Shown piece after piece: positions 27,701-39,592 of a stretch of 64,000 nt of DNA. This DNA comes from Xenorhabdus yunnanensis. Its GTDB lineage: Bacteria; Pseudomonadota; Gammaproteobacteria; Enterobacterales; Enterobacteriaceae. Every line of letters starts with the position of its first letter. Position 1 is the first letter of the stretch. Under the pieces are notes generated by a model that did not search any database, had not been told where the DNA came from, and saw nothing but the letters and a program-made list of their open reading frames with translations. Location of the stretch: the NCBI RefSeq assembly GCF_028598805.1, contig NZ_JAQRFI010000005.1:59597-123596 (forward strand), in the 5' to 3' direction. The position numbers and the translations under genes were made by a program.

Positions 27701-29212
27701 TTCACGCAATGCTTCACGGGCTGTTTGCCATGCTTCGCTGCGGCTCACTTCACCAACGATATTTTTTACCAGTTGGTAAGCCTGCTCAAACTGACTATGA
27801 GCAGCATCGGCAACATTCAATTTCTGTTCCAGCGCCAGCAAAGTTTCAGTCGCCTGCTGTGCTTTGGCCTGATAGGTTTCCTGCCACTCGTCAGCATTTT
27901 CTATCGATAGATCTGGAAGCTGACAAAGTTCACGGGTACGCTCTAACGCTTGCAGTGCTTGCTGATACTGAATGGCTCGAGTTTGCTGAACGTCTAAAGC
28001 TTGTTGGTAATCGGCGAGCTGGCTTTTCAGCTCATCAACTTCTTGCTCTGCTGCTTCAGATATGGCTTCATATTCCACCTGAAGATCTTTCGTTTCTTCT
28101 ACAACTTCGCTCTGTTCTTCCAGACGGTAAGTCAGCTCTTCAATATCAGATTGATAACGATCAATTTTTTCCTGCTGGCGCATCGCCGTTTGAACCAGAT
28201 TCAGGTGATCACTGGCTGCTTGGTAATCCATTTCTAAATCAGAAGATGCGCCGCTCTGTTCTGCCAGTTCCCTCGACATTTCAACATGACGATATTGTTC
28301 AGTAACCAATTGACGACGGCTGCCAAATAATTCACTACGCAAAGCCAACGCCTCATCCAGATGAACGCGACGTTCGTTGGCATGACGCATATAGTCAGCA
28401 GAAACATAGGCCGTGGCTTCTGTAATAAGGTGTTTGAAAAGATCACGGTCAGATTGAGTGACACGGATGGCTTCCAGCGTAATACGGTTTTCACGCAAGG
28501 CGGCTTCCATATCCTGAAACGCTTTTCTGACACCGCTGTTTTCCGGCAATAAGTAATCACGCAGTGAACGGGTAATCGCACTGGAAATTCCGCCATACAA
28601 CGATGCTTCTATCAGGCGATAAAATTTGCTGCGGTCACTTGCTGAACGTAAACGTTTTGGGAGCACTCCCAAATCAAACAACAGGGAGTGATAATCCGTA
28701 ATCGAGTTAAATTGTTTGAATTGAACGCCTTCCATCTCGTCAAGACGTTCCTTTAATTCATTCAATGGCAGAACCCGCGCCTGACGTTCATTGATATTTT
28801 CAGTCAGTAGCTGTGTTGGCTGAATCGATGCAGGAACTCCCTGAATCATAAATGGTTTGATATCAACTTTTCGATCACGTCCAGCCACTTGTTGTAAGCG
28901 AACACCAGTGATAATCCGCTGATGGCGGGAGTTAACAACATCCAGAGTGGAATAGCAGACACCTGCCCGCAGTTTACCGTGCAGCCCTTTATCGCGCGAA
29001 CCACTGGTTGCGCCCGCTTCTGTCGTATTCCGAAAATGAAGCAAGGTTAAATCAGGGATCAATGCGGTCACAAACGCCGCCATTGTGGTTGATTTACCTG
29101 CACCGTTACCACCGGATAAGGTCGTCACAAGTTCGTCAAGATCAAACGTTCTGGCAAAAAAACCGTTCCAATTAACTAACGTCAGTGAGCGAAATTTACC
29201 GCGTTCAATCAT
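24749..29212 (-). CDS. mukB: Chromosome partition protein MukB
   Basis: SMC-like ATPase of 1487 residues, the same size as E. coli MukB. The N-terminal head has Walker [10 protein letters not shown]; a long coiled coil with the central hinge follows; the C-terminal head has the signature region [17 protein letters not shown] and Walker [12 protein letters not shown]. With MukE and MukF it forms the condensin complex that compacts and segregates the nucleoid. The start overlaps the mukE stop by ATGA, as expected for the coupled mukFEB operon. Confidence 0.98.
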   Translation of the reverse strand: MIERGKFRSLTLVNWNGFFARTFDLDELVTTLSGGNGAGKSTTMAAFVTALIPDLTLLHFRNTTEAGATSGSRDKGLHGKLRAGVCYSTLDVVNSRHQRIITGVRLQQVAGRDRKVDIKPFMIQGVPASIQPTQLLTENINERQARVLPLNELKERLDEMEGVQFKQFNSITDYHSLLFDLGVLPKRLRSASDRSKFYRLIEASLYGGISSAITRSLRDYLLPENSGVRKAFQDMEAALRENRITLEAIRVTQSDRDLFKHLITEATAYVSADYMRHANERRVHLDEALALRSELFGSRRQLVTEQYRHVEMSRELAEQSGASSDLEMDYQAASDHLNLVQTAMRQQEKIDRYQSDIEELTYRLEEQSEVVEETKDLQVEYEAISEAAEQEVDELKSQLADYQQALDVQQTRAIQYQQALQALERTRELCQLPDLSIENADEWQETYQAKAQQATETLLALEQKLNVADAAHSQFEQAYQLVKNIVGEVSRSEAWQTAREALREWSSQRHLAERVQPLRIQLAELEQRLNSQQNAERLLEEFCKRHNQQYQAEDLEVLQGELEAQLEELSLSANESGERRIQIRQEFEQLKQKIQGLTARAPVWLAAQEALNQLCEQCNETFENSHDVTEYMQQLLEQEREITVERDDIAAQKRELEKQIERLSQPSGAEDSRLLALAERFGGVLLSEIYDDITIDDAPYFSALYGPARHAIVVPDLSLVRPHLEALEDCPEDLYLIEGDPQSFDDSIFHFEEQENAVLVKSSDRQWRYSRYPEVPLFGRAARENRLEALSLERDTLAERYATLSFDVQKIQRAHQAFSRFVGKHLSVAFDDDPEAEIRRLSQRRTELERELSQFEAQAQQHQQKLVQAKESLSVLNRLIPQITILLDETLLDRVETVREEMNEAQDAARFLQQHGNALIKLEPLVSVLQSDPQQHEQLQKDYETAKHCQNKAKQQAFSLTEVVQRRAHFSYSDSAGMLNENADLNDKLRQRLEHAESDRSRAREQLRQQQAQYAQFNQVLASLKSSYDTKQDMLKELEQEMKDIGVQADTNAESRARERRDQLHVAVNTNRSRINQLEKQIAFCEAEMENLQKKLRKSERDYYQKREQVVSSKAGWCAVMRMVKDNGVERRLHRRELAYMEGDDLRSMSDKALGALRLAVSDNEHLRDALRLSEDPKRPERKIQFFVAVYQHLRERIRQDIIRTDDPVDAIEQMEIELARLTEELTAREQKLAISSKSVANIIRKTIQREQNRIRMLNQGLQAVSFGQVGGVRLNVNVRESHALLLDVLSEQQEQHQDLFNSQRLTFSEAMAKLYQRLNPQIDMGQRLPQTIGEELLDYRNYLELDVEVNRGSDGWLKAESGALSTGEAIGTGMSILVMVVQSWEEESCRLRGKDISPCRLLFLDEAARLDAKSIATLFELCERLQMQLIIAAPENISPEKGTTYKLVRKIFNNQEHVHVVGLRGFGQDTPVTEQPQTPSQAILQE

Positions 29213-29931
29213 GACTGCTCATCCTCCGCACCTTCTGCTGAATGCCTTGATGCTTCTTCATGTTCATTATCTTCCTGCGATATTTCTCTTTCTACCAGCA
29301 TGGCTTCACCATCACGGATCATCCGTAATTGTGCCTCGCGAGGGTCATCACCGCTGCGTACATCTGCACCGAAGCGAAATACAGCTTCGGCAATCATAAA
29401 TTTGTTGCTGTCGTTTTGCAGGAAATAAACCATGCCCAGACGGCGCAAGCGGTTTAAAGAAGTGCGTGTTTTTTCCTGCAATTTCTGTTTGTCCAGATCT
29501 GAGCCTGTTGAACGTTGGTTCACTAATTTCATCAGCTTATTTTCATCTGCCAATGACAGTAATTCTTCGTACAGTTCCTGAAAGATAAATATTCCCTGAT
29601 TGGACAAGCGCTCTGGGCTAAGGTAGAGGTAACATAAAATTTTACCCACCATCATATCCAATTCAGACAGAACAGATCGTGGGATCAGCGTTGTTGAACG
29701 GGGACGCAGGTAGAAAAAACCTTCTGGTGCACGGATTAACTCGACGTTATAGCGCGCATAAAACATTTCCAACTCTTCCTGAAAATCCATCAAAAAAGCA
29801 TGATTATCAAGATCATCCAGACTGACATGACGCCCAGCTCGCAGCTGGCTATCTAATTCAGGGAAAAGTGTATTGGATAATGCCTGAGCCAGTTTCACTG
29901 GCATAAATTGTTCAATATGTGTCGATGACAT
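29209..29931 (-). CDS. mukE: Chromosome partition protein MukE
   Basis: Non-SMC subunit of MukBEF, about 240 residues. I chose the ATG at 29931 ([15 protein letters not shown]), which matches the E. coli start; codons upstream of it lie within mukF. The conserved [19 protein letters not shown] region and the winged-helix [15 protein letters not shown] segment are clear. It overlaps mukF by 20 bases and mukB by 4 bases, so translation of the three is coupled. The acidic C-terminal tail is typical of the family. Confidence 0.97.
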   Translation of the reverse strand: MSSTHIEQFMPVKLAQALSNTLFPELDSQLRAGRHVSLDDLDNHAFLMDFQEELEMFYARYNVELIRAPEGFFYLRPRSTTLIPRSVLSELDMMVGKILCYLYLSPERLSNQGIFIFQELYEELLSLADENKLMKLVNQRSTGSDLDKQKLQEKTRTSLNRLRRLGMVYFLQNDSNKFMIAEAVFRFGADVRSGDDPREAQLRMIRDGEAMLVEREISQEDNEHEEASRHSAEGAEDEQS

Positions 29932-31234
29932 GTGCCTGCACCTTGGCTCCGTAATCATTAATCGCTAACCATTCCGCCGGCAATCCAGAGAAATCCGCTT
30001 CTGCAACCCCTAACCTTACTGCTTGATCCACCAAGATACGCGCTACATCAAAATGGCGTTTACGTGGATACTGAGCAAGGTAGTCGCGCAGTACAGCCCC
30101 CAAATCCAGAGGAAGTTTTGCCTGTTGGTAAACCGCCAGCGCCTGCTCTACCATTTCAGCCAATTGTTCATTGATTTCACTAAACTCTTCGTATTCCATT
30201 TCTGGCGGTAATTCTCCCATTACCACTTCATTACGCAGAGTTAGTTCTTCATCCCGCATATCCAGAAAACGTTCTGCATTAGCGACGGTCAATGCCCATG
30301 GACTATCAAAATAGTGTTGGACGGATTGACGAAGACGCTGGGCAAAAATACGATTTTTATCCATATCAATGGCGGTTCGGATAAATTTGTGAACGTGACG
30401 GTCATAGCCTATCCACAAATCAATAGCTTGTTGCCCCCAACTGATAATACGATCCAGCTTGCTTTGTAAGTCAAAGACCAGTTTATCCACCAGCTCAGAA
30501 CCACCGCTGTCCATATTAGCAGCCTGAATGCGCAATAAATTGGCCTGCAATTTATCACCTGCCGCCTCCAATGTATCCTGAAGTTCCCGCAGTGTGCCGG
30601 AGGTCTCTGACAGCAGTTGTTCACAATTGGCGATGGCGGCCTGCCAATCCTGATTAAGTAGCGCGGCGATATCGGTTTTTACGCTGTTTTGCTGTTCATC
30701 CATCAGGCGCTGGGACATATCAATACTGTCAAAAATTTCAGCAACGGAATATTTGAGAGGGGAAAAAACATTGCGATGCCAATGAAGTTCATCACCACCT
30801 TCTTCGGCCGCCTCAGCCGCCCGATGTAATTCATTGGCAACGATGGATAACTGCATAGAAAGACGTAACGTGGAGAATTCACGTTGGCGAATATAATAAT
30901 CACTGATACCGATTCCCAACGGGGTTAAGCGATAAATAGCATTACCATCCGCCAATTCACTGGTAAAACGGTTAAGTAATTTCTGACGAACCATATCGTT
31001 AATGGCATTATTCGCTCTGACGGATATCGCTTCAGAAGTCTGCTCAAAACCTTTACACACTTCACGGAAAGCATCCACTAGCTCTCCTTCACTCATTTCA
31101 CCATCGAACCGTTCACTATTCAATACGGCTATTGCCAGTAAAAAAGCCAACCGTTCTGGCGGCAACGAAATTGAAAAGTCATTTTTTCTGGCCCAGGACA
31201 CAAGCTCAGGAACAGTCTGGGAATATTCACTCAT
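29912..31234 (-). CDS. mukF: Chromosome partition protein MukF (kleisin)
   Basis: Kleisin subunit of 440 residues, the same length as E. coli MukF. The start at 31234 ([19 protein letters not shown]) matches the known N-terminus, which carries a winged-helix dimerisation domain. The middle is a helical bundle, and the C-terminus ends in VQAHVIDTY. It bridges MukB heads. The ATG overlaps the cmoM stop by four bases. Confidence 0.97.
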   Translation of the reverse strand: MSEYSQTVPELVSWARKNDFSISLPPERLAFLLAIAVLNSERFDGEMSEGELVDAFREVCKGFEQTSEAISVRANNAINDMVRQKLLNRFTSELADGNAIYRLTPLGIGISDYYIRQREFSTLRLSMQLSIVANELHRAAEAAEEGGDELHWHRNVFSPLKYSVAEIFDSIDMSQRLMDEQQNSVKTDIAALLNQDWQAAIANCEQLLSETSGTLRELQDTLEAAGDKLQANLLRIQAANMDSGGSELVDKLVFDLQSKLDRIISWGQQAIDLWIGYDRHVHKFIRTAIDMDKNRIFAQRLRQSVQHYFDSPWALTVANAERFLDMRDEELTLRNEVVMGELPPEMEYEEFSEINEQLAEMVEQALAVYQQAKLPLDLGAVLRDYLAQYPRKRHFDVARILVDQAVRLGVAEADFSGLPAEWLAINDYGAKVQAHVIDTY

Positions 31235-32016
31235 AATTCGCTCTTTAAGATAGGCTTGCGTGCCATCACATGAATGTAGCGCCCCAGGCTGATATAGGGC
31301 TCCTGTCTGCAATAACGTTGTTCAAGTTCAAGCAACGCTGGAAAATCTGCGTTTTGTAATTGACGACTTTGCAGGTAATCGTGAAAAACCCTCACGCCTG
31401 TTTTACCTGTTATTTCCATCTTGAGTTCAGTCAACCATTGGTATACCTGCTCGGGCACTAATGGATTCTGAGGTGATAGAGAACGTTTTCGACGGCGCTG
31501 AATATTGGGTGTCGCCAAATGAAAATTACCCAAGATGGCATTACGCATGACCAACCCATTTGCATTATAAAACATTAATGAGAGTGCACCACCGGGCGTT
31601 ATTATATCTCCCAATGTTTCTATTGCGTCTTTTTGGTCAGTGATCCACTCTAATACAGCATGAAATAGAATCAGATCAACGGGCTGTTCAATATGCTGGT
31701 GAATTTCCTGTACCGAGCTTTGGATAAATTGCATCTGATGGAGAACACCCCGCTCTTCGGCGTTATGTTTCGCTCTCTGAACCATCTCTTCTGATAGATC
31801 ACAAAGTATGACCTGATGCCCCAACTCAGCTAATTGGCAAGCCATATTCCCTTCACCGCCTCCCGCATCCAAAATGCGTAAAGGGTGTTGAGGCAAATGA
31901 TTCAGCAATTCGTTAATATCCTGCCAGACAACGGCCTGCCTGATTTTACCCTTGGTTGTACCGTAAATATTACGTGAAAATTTGTCTGCAATATCATCGA
32001 AATTGCGATCTAGCAT
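31231..32016 (-). CDS. cmoM: tRNA cmo5U methyltransferase CmoM (SmtA)
   Basis: SAM-dependent methyltransferase of about 261 residues that methylates the 5-carboxymethoxyuridine at tRNA position 34. SAM motif I is [20 protein letters not shown] chose the ATG at 32016 ([13 protein letters not shown]), which matches E. coli; an upstream in-frame start five codons earlier is unlikely. It is the first gene of the cmoM-mukF-mukE-mukB operon and is coupled to mukF by ATGA. Confidence 0.96.
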   Translation of the reverse strand: MLDRNFDDIADKFSRNIYGTTKGKIRQAVVWQDINELLNHLPQHPLRILDAGGGEGNMACQLAELGHQVILCDLSEEMVQRAKHNAEERGVLHQMQFIQSSVQEIHQHIEQPVDLILFHAVLEWITDQKDAIETLGDIITPGGALSLMFYNANGLVMRNAILGNFHLATPNIQRRRKRSLSPQNPLVPEQVYQWLTELKMEITGKTGVRVFHDYLQSRQLQNADFPALLELEQRYCRQEPYISLGRYIHVMARKPILKSEL

Positions 32017-32185
32017 GAAAAACTGCCTCACTTATTAAGCTAAGTTTAATTTATCTATTGAGTAGTTATGCTATCTACTGCTATTTTTACTACTGTTATT
32101 TTGGCACAGTAATCATTTAATTAACTACTTTTAGCCTTAAATTTGTCCCTGTGCGATTATAATTCAACCAGAATAAGGCCAATCA

Positions 32186-33043
32186 ATGTTATTTCTGCTA
32201 AAAAAATATATCGGCTCGCTATTAATGCCTTTGCCGTTGATTATTATCGTCTCTTTTGCAGCGCTATTGTTACTGTGGTTCACCCGTTGGCAAAAAACAG
32301 GAAAAACCATTTTATCACTCAGTTGGCTTATATTGCTTTTATTTAGTTTACAACCTATCGCAGATAAACTCTTACTTCCTGTCGAAGGGAAATATGTTCA
32401 GCGCTATGAGCCAGATACTACAATTCCTGTATCCATAAATCCCGTAAAATATATTGTAGTTCTCGGGGGTGGTTTTACTTATAACCCTCAGTGGGCTCCC
32501 AGCGCCAATCTTATCAGCAATAGCTTACCCAGAGTGACTGAAGGTATTCGGTTATATCACCTCAACCCTGGTGCTAAAATGATTTTCACTGGTGGTAAAA
32601 TGATTTTCACTGGTGGTAAAGGCGTTAATGCAATTAGCAGTGCCGAAGTTGCCGCTATGGTAGCACAATCTATGGGAATTCCTGTAGACGACACGATAGC
32701 ATTAAAAAAACCTTTAGATACAGAAGAAGAAGCTGCTGAGGTTGAAAAAGTAGTCGGGAAACAACCACTTATTCTTGTTACTTCCGCCAATCATATGGAA
32801 AGATCACTCAAGTTTTTTGAACAACGAGGTCTACATCCAATTGCAGGCCCAGCCAATCAATTAGCTGTAACAACACCTTTGTATCCGTGGGAAAAATATA
32901 TTCCTTCTTCCTACTATTTATCACACACAGAACGCGCTTGGTATGAAACATTAGGGCGTATCTGGCAGGCTATTAAGCCTGTAAATAAGGGTATGAAAAC
33001 CGAAAAACCAGAAGATTCTCAACAAAAAAGTGATGAGAAATAA
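32186..33043 (+). CDS. elyC: Envelope biogenesis factor ElyC (YcbC, DUF218)
   Basis: Inner-membrane protein of 285 residues with two N-terminal membrane segments and a periplasmic DUF218 domain (VVLGGG, TEGIRLYHLNPGAKMIFTGG, and the later VTSANHMERSLKFFEQRG). E. coli ElyC supports peptidoglycan synthesis through undecaprenyl-phosphate lipid carrier metabolism. A seven-residue block, KMIFTGG, is duplicated in tandem because of a perfect 21-base repeat at 32576-32617. The C-terminus is longer than in E. coli and ends in a charged tail. Confidence 0.94.
   Translation: MLFLLKKYIGSLLMPLPLIIIVSFAALLLLWFTRWQKTGKTILSLSWLILLLFSLQPIADKLLLPVEGKYVQRYEPDTTIPVSINPVKYIVVLGGGFTYNPQWAPSANLISNSLPRVTEGIRLYHLNPGAKMIFTGGKMIFTGGKGVNAISSAEVAAMVAQSMGIPVDDTIALKKPLDTEEEAAEVEKVVGKQPLILVTSANHMERSLKFFEQRGLHPIAGPANQLAVTTPLYPWEKYIPSSYYLSHTERAWYETLGRIWQAIKPVNKGMKTEKPEDSQQKSDEK
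32576..32617 (+). repeat. 21-bp tandem duplication inside elyC
   Basis: Two adjacent perfect copies of a 21-base unit (32576-32596 and 32597-32617) add seven residues, KMIFTGG, in frame within the conserved DUF218 core. Perfect identity points to a recent slippage duplication. Confidence 0.95.
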
Positions 33044-33083
33044 CACCAGATTGAAAAGGAAAAAGCGGAAGAAGAGAGGGAAA

Positions 33084-33121
33084 AAAAGAGAATGCGGTAT
33101 TACATTACGGCATTCTCTTTT
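33084..33121. terminator. Bidirectional terminator between elyC and kdsB
   Basis: AAAAGAGAATGC and GCATTCTCTTTT pair over 12 bases around a 14-base loop, with A-tract and T-tract ends suitable for both directions. It lies between the convergent elyC and kdsB genes. Confidence 0.8.
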
Positions 33122-33159
33122 AAATCACACCCAATTGGTATTCATATAAAATAAGAAGA

Positions 33160-33909
33160 TCAACACGCTACAAAAGCTTTTCTGGCGGCTTCCAGATCTT
33201 CTGGTGTATCAACACCTGCACCGGGTGCTTGCAGCGCTTTTGCTACATGAATTCTTTCACCGTACCAAAGCACTCTTAATTGTTCGAGCATTTCAATACA
33301 TTCCAATGGACTTGGAGCCCACTGGACATAGCGCCGAATAAACCCTGCCCGATAGGCATAAATTCCTATATGACGCAGAAAATTGTCTCCAATAGTCTCT
33401 TTTGATTGCATAAAGAGATCACGTTCCCATGGGATCGTAGCGCGAGAAAAATAGAGCGCATAACCTTTCGAATCCATAACGACTTTGACCGCATTAGGAT
33501 TGAATGCCTCTTCTGCATCTTGGATCTGCACGGCAAGAGTTGCCATTCCAGCATCACTGTCAGCTAAATTATCGGCCACTTGCTTAATGATCTGTTCTGG
33601 AATAAGGGGTTCATCACCCTGAACATTCACAATAATTTCATCATCAGCAAATTGGTATTTATCAATAACCTCAGCCAAACGCTCTGTACCTGAATGGTGA
33701 TTTTCTCTTGTCATGCAAGCTTCACCACCTGCGGCAGTCACTGCATCAAAAACGTCTTGATTGTCTGTCGCCACAATAACCCGCTCAGCACCAGAACGGA
33801 CAGCCCGCTCCATCACACGCACAATCATTGGCTTGCCATGAATATCGGCCAGTGGTTTTCCAGGTAAACGCGTTGAGGCAAAACGTGCTGGAATGATAAC
33901 AGTAAACAT
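33160..33909 (-). CDS. kdsB: 3-deoxy-manno-octulosonate cytidylyltransferase
   Basis: CMP-Kdo synthetase of 249 residues that activates Kdo with CTP for lipopolysaccharide inner-core synthesis. Motifs include the N-terminal [15 protein letters not shown] nucleotide-binding signature, VQGDEP and the C-terminal GVDTPEDLE. It starts three bases after the ycaR stop. The lpxK-ycaR-kdsB order is the conserved enterobacterial LPS block. Confidence 0.97.
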   Translation of the reverse strand: MFTVIIPARFASTRLPGKPLADIHGKPMIVRVMERAVRSGAERVIVATDNQDVFDAVTAAGGEACMTRENHHSGTERLAEVIDKYQFADDEIIVNVQGDEPLIPEQIIKQVADNLADSDAGMATLAVQIQDAEEAFNPNAVKVVMDSKGYALYFSRATIPWERDLFMQSKETIGDNFLRHIGIYAYRAGFIRRYVQWAPSPLECIEMLEQLRVLWYGERIHVAKALQAPGAGVDTPEDLEAARKAFVAC

Positions 33910-33912
33910 GGG

Positions 33913-34092
33913 TTATTTGTTTTCCTCTGTAGGCAAGACACGTGCTTCATTCTCTAGCAACACAGGAATGCCATCACGGAAAGGAAAAGCGAGACGATCA
34001 AGTTTGCAAATCAGTTCAAAGTTTTCTTTATCATAACTGAGCTTGCCATGGCATACCGGACAAGCAATGATTTCGAGTAAACGGTGATCCAT
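33913..34092 (-). CDS. ycaR: Trm112-family small zinc-binding-like protein YcaR
   Basis: Short gene of 59 residues that I translated by hand: it begins [20 protein letters not shown] and ends LPTEENK. The CPVC pair and the later [20 protein letters not shown] segment are characteristic of the YcaR/UPF0434 (Trm112-like) family. Its role is not firmly known. It sits between lpxK and kdsB exactly as in E. coli, three bases ahead of kdsB. Confidence 0.95.
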   Translation of the reverse strand: MDHRLLEIIACPVCHGKLSYDKENFELICKLDRLAFPFRDGIPVLLENEARVLPTEENK

Positions 34093-34219
34093 ATATCCCC
34101 CAAGTAACGGGCTTTAAATTTAATGCGGCTCAGAATACCACAAGCCATGTATCACCGTTAACTTTGTTGCTTTGTTTAATTTCCCTTATTTTGTTTAATA
34201 TGGCGAGAATTGCCCAATA

Positions 34220-35215
34220 TTATTGGCGAGTGTTTAATTCTGGGAGCAAAGCACGAATATCGTTCAATACTTTTTGCCCTTTTTCCTCTGGCAAGTCCGC
34301 GTGTACAGGCAAATACCACCAGTTAGATTGAGCAAATTGGAAACATTTAACCGCATCTTTTTCTGTCATCAATAAATTTTGATCGCTATTTGCCAAAGCC
34401 AATAGCTGGGATTTGTCGTAAGACTGATGATCAGCAAAAGCGTGTGTTTTCTGTAAGCTAGCCCCTAATTGCTGCAATGTCGCGAAAAAACGCGGTGGAT
34501 GACCAATCCCTGCCATCGCAATGCCATTGGGAATATCAGTGACTTTCCTCGTTTCCCCAGTCAACAAGTTAACTACCAAATCTCCCTTTAGAGTCATTGG
34601 CAATTCACCTGCTTCCGGTGTCCCACCATTGACAATGATCGTGTTAACGCTATTCAAACGTCCTGCCAGTTCTCGCATGGGTCCGGCAGGCAACCAACAG
34701 CCATTGCCAAAACGACGAACGCCATCAATCACCACAATTTCATAATCACGCTGTAAGGCATAATGTTGAAGGCCATCATCTGTAATTACGATATCAACCG
34801 GAGCATGTGCCAATAATGCTTTAATAGCTTCAGCCCGTTTTGGTGCCACTGCAACAAGCGCACCTGTACGGCGACGAATTAAAACAGGTTCATCTCCTGC
34901 CTGTGCTGTTGTGACTTCCTCTGTAACTAGTAGCGGGTAATGTTCCGATTTCCCACCATAACCACGCGAAACAACACCAACCCGATAGCCTTTTTGCTGC
35001 AACTGTTCAACCAGCCAAATAACAACAGGGGTTTTACCATTCCCCCCTGCCGTCAAATTGCCGACCACAACAACAGGCACGGGTGCTTTCCAAGAATGAC
35101 TCAATCCTAGTTTATAGCTTAAACGACGTAAGCCAATCACCAGCCCATAAAGGGCTGATAATGGTAATAATACGATGTAAAGCCATGAGCGGCCTGACCA
35201 TATGCGTTCAATCAT
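34220..35215 (-). CDS. lpxK: Tetraacyldisaccharide 4'-kinase
   Basis: Membrane-associated P-loop kinase of 331 residues that phosphorylates the 4' position of the lipid A disaccharide. It has an N-terminal membrane-anchoring helix, Walker [13 protein letters not shown] and the DDGLQH motif conserved in LpxK. The start overlaps the msbA stop by ATGA, so lipid A phosphorylation and export are translationally coupled as in E. coli. Confidence 0.97.
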   Translation of the reverse strand: MIERIWSGRSWLYIVLLPLSALYGLVIGLRRLSYKLGLSHSWKAPVPVVVVGNLTAGGNGKTPVVIWLVEQLQQKGYRVGVVSRGYGGKSEHYPLLVTEEVTTAQAGDEPVLIRRRTGALVAVAPKRAEAIKALLAHAPVDIVITDDGLQHYALQRDYEIVVIDGVRRFGNGCWLPAGPMRELAGRLNSVNTIIVNGGTPEAGELPMTLKGDLVVNLLTGETRKVTDIPNGIAMAGIGHPPRFFATLQQLGASLQKTHAFADHQSYDKSQLLALANSDQNLLMTEKDAVKCFQFAQSNWWYLPVHADLPEEKGQKVLNDIRALLPELNTRQ

Positions 35216-36957
35216 TGGCCAAACTGCATCCTATGCAACTGTGCATATGCCCCTTCGTGTCCCAACAGAGCAGCATGATTACCCCTTTCTATGATATTTC
35301 CATCTTCAATGACGATAATTTCATCGGCCTTTTCAATAGTAGAAAGACGGTGGGCAATGACCAATGAAGTTCTGTTTTTCTGCAATTCATCTAGGGCGGC
35401 CTGAATTGCACGTTCAGACTCTGTATCCAATGCAGAGGTTGCTTCATCTAAAATTAAAATCGGAGAATCACGCAATAAAGCACGGGCAATAGCAATACGC
35501 TGACGCTGTCCCCCGGAAAGCAAAACGCCATTTTCACCAACCATGGTATCAAGGCCGTTATCCAGCTTTTTGATAAAATCCATTGCATAAGCCATTTCTG
35601 CCGCTCGCTCTATCTCTTCACGGCTGAATTGTCCTTCGCTGGCGTAAGCAATGTTATTGGCAACCGTATCATTGAATAGATGCACATTTTGTGACACCAA
35701 CGCAATTTGGTTACGCAGTGAAGCCAACGTATATTCTCGCAGGTCATGATCGTCCAATATTATCCCACCCTTATTCACGTCATAAAAACGAGTGAGGAGA
35801 TTAGCAATTGTCGATTTACCTGATCCTGAGCGCCCAACCAATGCAATAGTTTTTCCCGCTGGGATCGTCATTGAAATATTTTTCAGTGCAGGATGATCTT
35901 TGGTTGGATAACAGAAAGTGACATCACGGAATTCAATATTGCCTTTTGCTTTTTTGACTTCCAATTTACCGTCATCTTTTTCCTGCTCCATATCCAAAAT
36001 AGCAAATAAAGTCTGGCACGCAGCCATACCGCGTTGGAATTGAGCATTCACGTTAGTCAGAGATTTCAATGGACGCATCAAGGCAATCATGGATGAAAAT
36101 ACGACGGTGATTTTCCCTGCGGTTAAAGCGCCCATAATTTCAGGAAAACTGGCCGCATACAGGATAAATGCCAGTGCAAAAGAAGCAATAAGCTGAATAA
36201 TCGGATCTGAAATGGAATCAGCGGAAACCATCTTCATACCCTGTTGGCGCATATGGTTGCTGACTTTGTTGAAGCGTTTGGTTTCAACTTTTTGACCACC
36301 AAAAATTAAAACTTCTTTATGCCCTTTCAGCATTTGTTCAGCACTGGTTGTCACCATCCCCATGCTGTTCTGCATATTCTTGCTGATGTTACGAAAACGC
36401 ACGGAAACAAGGCGAATAACACCCGCAACTATCGGTGCAATTACAATCAAAATGAGGGAAAGTTCCCAACTGTAATAGAACATCAGTATAAACAGGCCAA
36501 TAATTGATGCCCCTTCCCTAACAACCGTCACCAATGCGCTGGAAGAGGAGGAAGCAACCTGTTCTGAATCATATGTAATACGAGAAAGCAAAGTTCCCGT
36601 GGATTGCTGGTCGAAGAAGGAAACAGGCATCCCCATCATGTGGTTGAACAGACGACGACGCATCTGCATAACGACTTTACCTGATACCCAAGAGATACAA
36701 TAACTCGATACAAAACCAGATATGCCACGCAACGACATTAAACCGATAACAACCAGTGGCATCCACTTTAATACGCTAATGTCTGCCTTGCCAAAACCTT
36801 CATCAAGCAAAGGCTTCAACAAAGAAATCATCAATGTATCACCGGCAGCATTAATAATTAGTGCAACCGCCGCAACTAACAGGCCGACTTTAAAAGGGGT
36901 GATGCTCGGCCACAATCGACGGAAGGTCTGCCAAGTAGAAAGGTCTTTATCATTCAT
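35212..36957 (-). CDS. msbA: Lipid A export ABC transporter MsbA
   Basis: ABC half-transporter of 581 residues with six N-terminal membrane helices (residues about 20-320) and a C-terminal ATPase domain. Walker [10 protein letters not shown], signature [14 protein letters not shown] and Walker [13 protein letters not shown] are all present. It flips core-lipid A across the inner membrane. It is followed by lpxK with a 4-base overlap and lies 38 bases downstream of comEC. Confidence 0.97.
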   Translation of the reverse strand: MNDKDLSTWQTFRRLWPSITPFKVGLLVAAVALIINAAGDTLMISLLKPLLDEGFGKADISVLKWMPLVVIGLMSLRGISGFVSSYCISWVSGKVVMQMRRRLFNHMMGMPVSFFDQQSTGTLLSRITYDSEQVASSSSSALVTVVREGASIIGLFILMFYYSWELSLILIVIAPIVAGVIRLVSVRFRNISKNMQNSMGMVTTSAEQMLKGHKEVLIFGGQKVETKRFNKVSNHMRQQGMKMVSADSISDPIIQLIASFALAFILYAASFPEIMGALTAGKITVVFSSMIALMRPLKSLTNVNAQFQRGMAACQTLFAILDMEQEKDDGKLEVKKAKGNIEFRDVTFCYPTKDHPALKNISMTIPAGKTIALVGRSGSGKSTIANLLTRFYDVNKGGIILDDHDLREYTLASLRNQIALVSQNVHLFNDTVANNIAYASEGQFSREEIERAAEMAYAMDFIKKLDNGLDTMVGENGVLLSGGQRQRIAIARALLRDSPILILDEATSALDTESERAIQAALDELQKNRTSLVIAHRLSTIEKADEIIVIEDGNIIERGNHAALLGHEGAYAQLHRMQFGQ

Positions 36958-36995
36958 TATTGAGTTACCAAAACCAAAAGAAATAGCGAGTCATT

Positions 36996-39341
36996 CTACT
37001 CATGATCGCCACGAATACCAAACCACTGATGATACCACCGTGACATTATTTGTTGTCGATAACCTTTTAATTTAATGTGATCGCGATAAAAATAGCCTGT
37101 TATCTGACCAGATACTGCTGTACTATGCCACTCAACTCCAGCATTCTTATAACGTTGCTTCACTTTCATTGAAGGCAGTCTCCACGGGCTATAGCGTGCT
37201 ACTGAAGTCAAAGCATATTGAGGCATAACTCTACGTATAAATACCGAAGTAGAAGAAGTGTTACTCCCATGATGAGGTACTTGCAGTATTGTTGCATTCA
37301 GATGACTCTTCTCAAGCTCCGATAAGCGATATTCGCCCCGCTTCTCCAAATCCCCCGTTAATAATAGACTACGCTTACCATCATCAATGCGGATCACGCA
37401 AGATTGATTATTTCCAACAATAACTGCCTTTTCTGGTGGCCAGAGGACTTTAAAATTCAACCCTTGCCACATCCATTGCTCACCGCGAACACAAGGTAAG
37501 TGGGCATGATTCAATGAAGGACTTCTAATTTGGATATCAGGGTATTTTTCATTTATGTACATAACTCCTCCCGTATGATCCAAATGATCATGACTAAGGA
37601 TTATCTGTTCTGGTAATAATCGATGCCAACGCAAATAAGGTACAATGATTTTTTCTGCCATACTGCCCGTTTCCCAGCGATTACCTGTATCAAAAACGAT
37701 CGCTTTTCCTCCCTTATCAATCACCACAGCCAATCCATGCCCTACATCCAGCATTGAAAAACGCCATTGATAATCATTGGAACGCTTTGAATAACAGGCA
37801 ATAATACCAATACAAATTCCCAACAACCATTTATAAGATTTCCACCAACCTAAACGCCAAATCACAACTAAAAACCATCCGGCTAACGTAATAATGATTG
37901 GATAATTTCCTGTTTCAACCCATGAATACGTTAAAACAGATAGAGGAGTTACAGCGAGTGAAATACTATAATCAACAAGTTGCCATAAGAATGGCTGGGT
38001 AGCCGGAAGAAAAATACAAACTATTGCCAACATAACTAATGGCACAGATAAGAAAGAGATAATCGGAACAGCCCATAGATTAGCCACCAATGATGCAATA
38101 TTAATACCCTGAAATAATAAAAGCTGTAACGGCAACAGCATTAACATCATGCCCAACTGCATATGCAATCCACGTAGCCATATCCATTGCCAACCGTAGC
38201 GTATTTTTTCTGGCAAAGGCATCCAATAAAACCAAAATAACAGTGCCATAACTGCAGTAAATGAAAGCCAGAAGCTATCAGAAAGTATTGCTAAGGGGTC
38301 GAAAAGTAAAATAATTGCAGCACTCCATAAAGCCCATTGCCATGAAAAACAAAGCCTGCTTTTACATCGTAAATAAATCCATAAGGTGAGTCCCAATATT
38401 GCCCGAACAGCCGGAATTCCCCAACCAGATAACCACCCATACAGCATTGCAGTTAACCAACCCATAATTAATGGGAAACGAAATCCAATCCATTTTGCAG
38501 GAAAGAAAAATTGTGCCATTCTCGCCAAACTCCAGCCAAATAAGCTTGCCATTGCGATATGTAGTCCTGAAATCGCCATCAGATGAGCAATACCAGTCTG
38601 TTGTAATAACAAACGAGTAGATTTATCCAGCCACGTTCTTTCACCGAACGAAAGTGCTAAAGCAACACCAGCCTGTTTTAGTGGCTGAATTTCTGGCAAC
38701 AACTTATTAATAATATCTTGTCGGAGGTTACAATTTTTATTGAGCGGTTTTGCCTGAATAATTTTTCCATTCAACGGTTGGCGTATAGAAAGTGAATATC
38801 GCTGGCTATCATAACTAGCATGATTTAATTGAGCATGGACAGCTCTCAGTTTCATGGTCACCTGCCACTTCTGACCAGCACATAGCAATTCTTGCGAGTT
38901 CCACAATACTGATGCGTATAAAGCGGGAAAAATACGTTTTCCATCACTTTCGATCAATCTAATACGATAACGCGCCTTTTTATCACTCTCCTTCGTTTTA
39001 CTTTCCAACGATACGCTATCAATCATAACAATTGCGGTGCGGGAAGTTTCGCTGAAATAGGTTATCTGCGCCAATATCTGATGACCATGCCAACATCCAA
39101 AAATAAAAACCCATAGACCCAATGATATTATTCGTATGATTTTATAAGGAAAAATCAGCAATGAAAATGCAAGTAGAATCAGGCAATTAATGGTTTTTTG
39201 TTGAGGGAGATCAGCAAGGAATAATAAGGGAAGAATTCCCAATACAATGGCTAATGCAGCCAAATTTATATTGATAATAGGCCTCAATTTTCGCCAAATA
39301 ATGAATAAATAAGTAAAGGGAAAAAATATTATGGGCTTCAT
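36996..39341 (-). CDS. ycaI: ComEC/Rec2-family DNA internalisation protein (YcaI)
   Basis: Membrane protein of 781 residues with N-terminal hydrophobic segments, a central Competence domain (LMAISGLHIAMAS and GWGIPAVRAILGL) and a C-terminal metallo-beta-lactamase domain (LSHDHLDHTGG, then QVPHHGSNTSS). Such proteins move single-stranded DNA through the inner membrane during natural transformation. It lies upstream of msbA as in E. coli. It is slightly longer than the roughly 754 residues of E. coli YcaI; the exact start is uncertain. Confidence 0.92.
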   Translation of the reverse strand: MKPIIFFPFTYLFIIWRKLRPIININLAALAIVLGILPLLFLADLPQQKTINCLILLAFSLLIFPYKIIRIISLGLWVFIFGCWHGHQILAQITYFSETSRTAIVMIDSVSLESKTKESDKKARYRIRLIESDGKRIFPALYASVLWNSQELLCAGQKWQVTMKLRAVHAQLNHASYDSQRYSLSIRQPLNGKIIQAKPLNKNCNLRQDIINKLLPEIQPLKQAGVALALSFGERTWLDKSTRLLLQQTGIAHLMAISGLHIAMASLFGWSLARMAQFFFPAKWIGFRFPLIMGWLTAMLYGWLSGWGIPAVRAILGLTLWIYLRCKSRLCFSWQWALWSAAIILLFDPLAILSDSFWLSFTAVMALLFWFYWMPLPEKIRYGWQWIWLRGLHMQLGMMLMLLPLQLLLFQGINIASLVANLWAVPIISFLSVPLVMLAIVCIFLPATQPFLWQLVDYSISLAVTPLSVLTYSWVETGNYPIIITLAGWFLVVIWRLGWWKSYKWLLGICIGIIACYSKRSNDYQWRFSMLDVGHGLAVVIDKGGKAIVFDTGNRWETGSMAEKIIVPYLRWHRLLPEQIILSHDHLDHTGGVMYINEKYPDIQIRSPSLNHAHLPCVRGEQWMWQGLNFKVLWPPEKAVIVGNNQSCVIRIDDGKRSLLLTGDLEKRGEYRLSELEKSHLNATILQVPHHGSNTSSTSVFIRRVMPQYALTSVARYSPWRLPSMKVKQRYKNAGVEWHSTAVSGQITGYFYRDHIKLKGYRQQIMSRWYHQWFGIRGDHE

Positions 39342-39544
39342 CCGTTATGCCTCTATGCTGACATTCCATTCACGCAAGAAAGCCTATTGCATAATAAGCC
39401 TGACTGCCAGTCAGAGAAAGTATACTATGGAATCACGTCACAAATTAATTTTCAAACAAAAGAATCAATTCTCAAGATAATACAGTCATCATCACAAAAA
39501 TCGGATATGAAGAAGTTGGATATGTAAAATTTAGGTATACAAAA

Positions 39545-39566
39545 AACGGCACCCAGAGGTGCCGTT
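39545..39566 (-). terminator. Terminator after ihfB
   Basis: AACGGCACC and GGTGCCGTT form a nine-base perfect stem with a four-base loop, followed on the minus strand by a run of T residues. It lies 27 bases past the ihfB stop, a textbook Rho-independent terminator. Confidence 0.9.
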
Positions 39567-39592
39567 AGTTTAATTAAGTAATAACTGATATC

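Noticed and set aside
27694..28305. 203-codon open frame antisense to mukB
   Set aside because: Shadow frame inside the highly conserved mukB coiled coil; no independent evidence.
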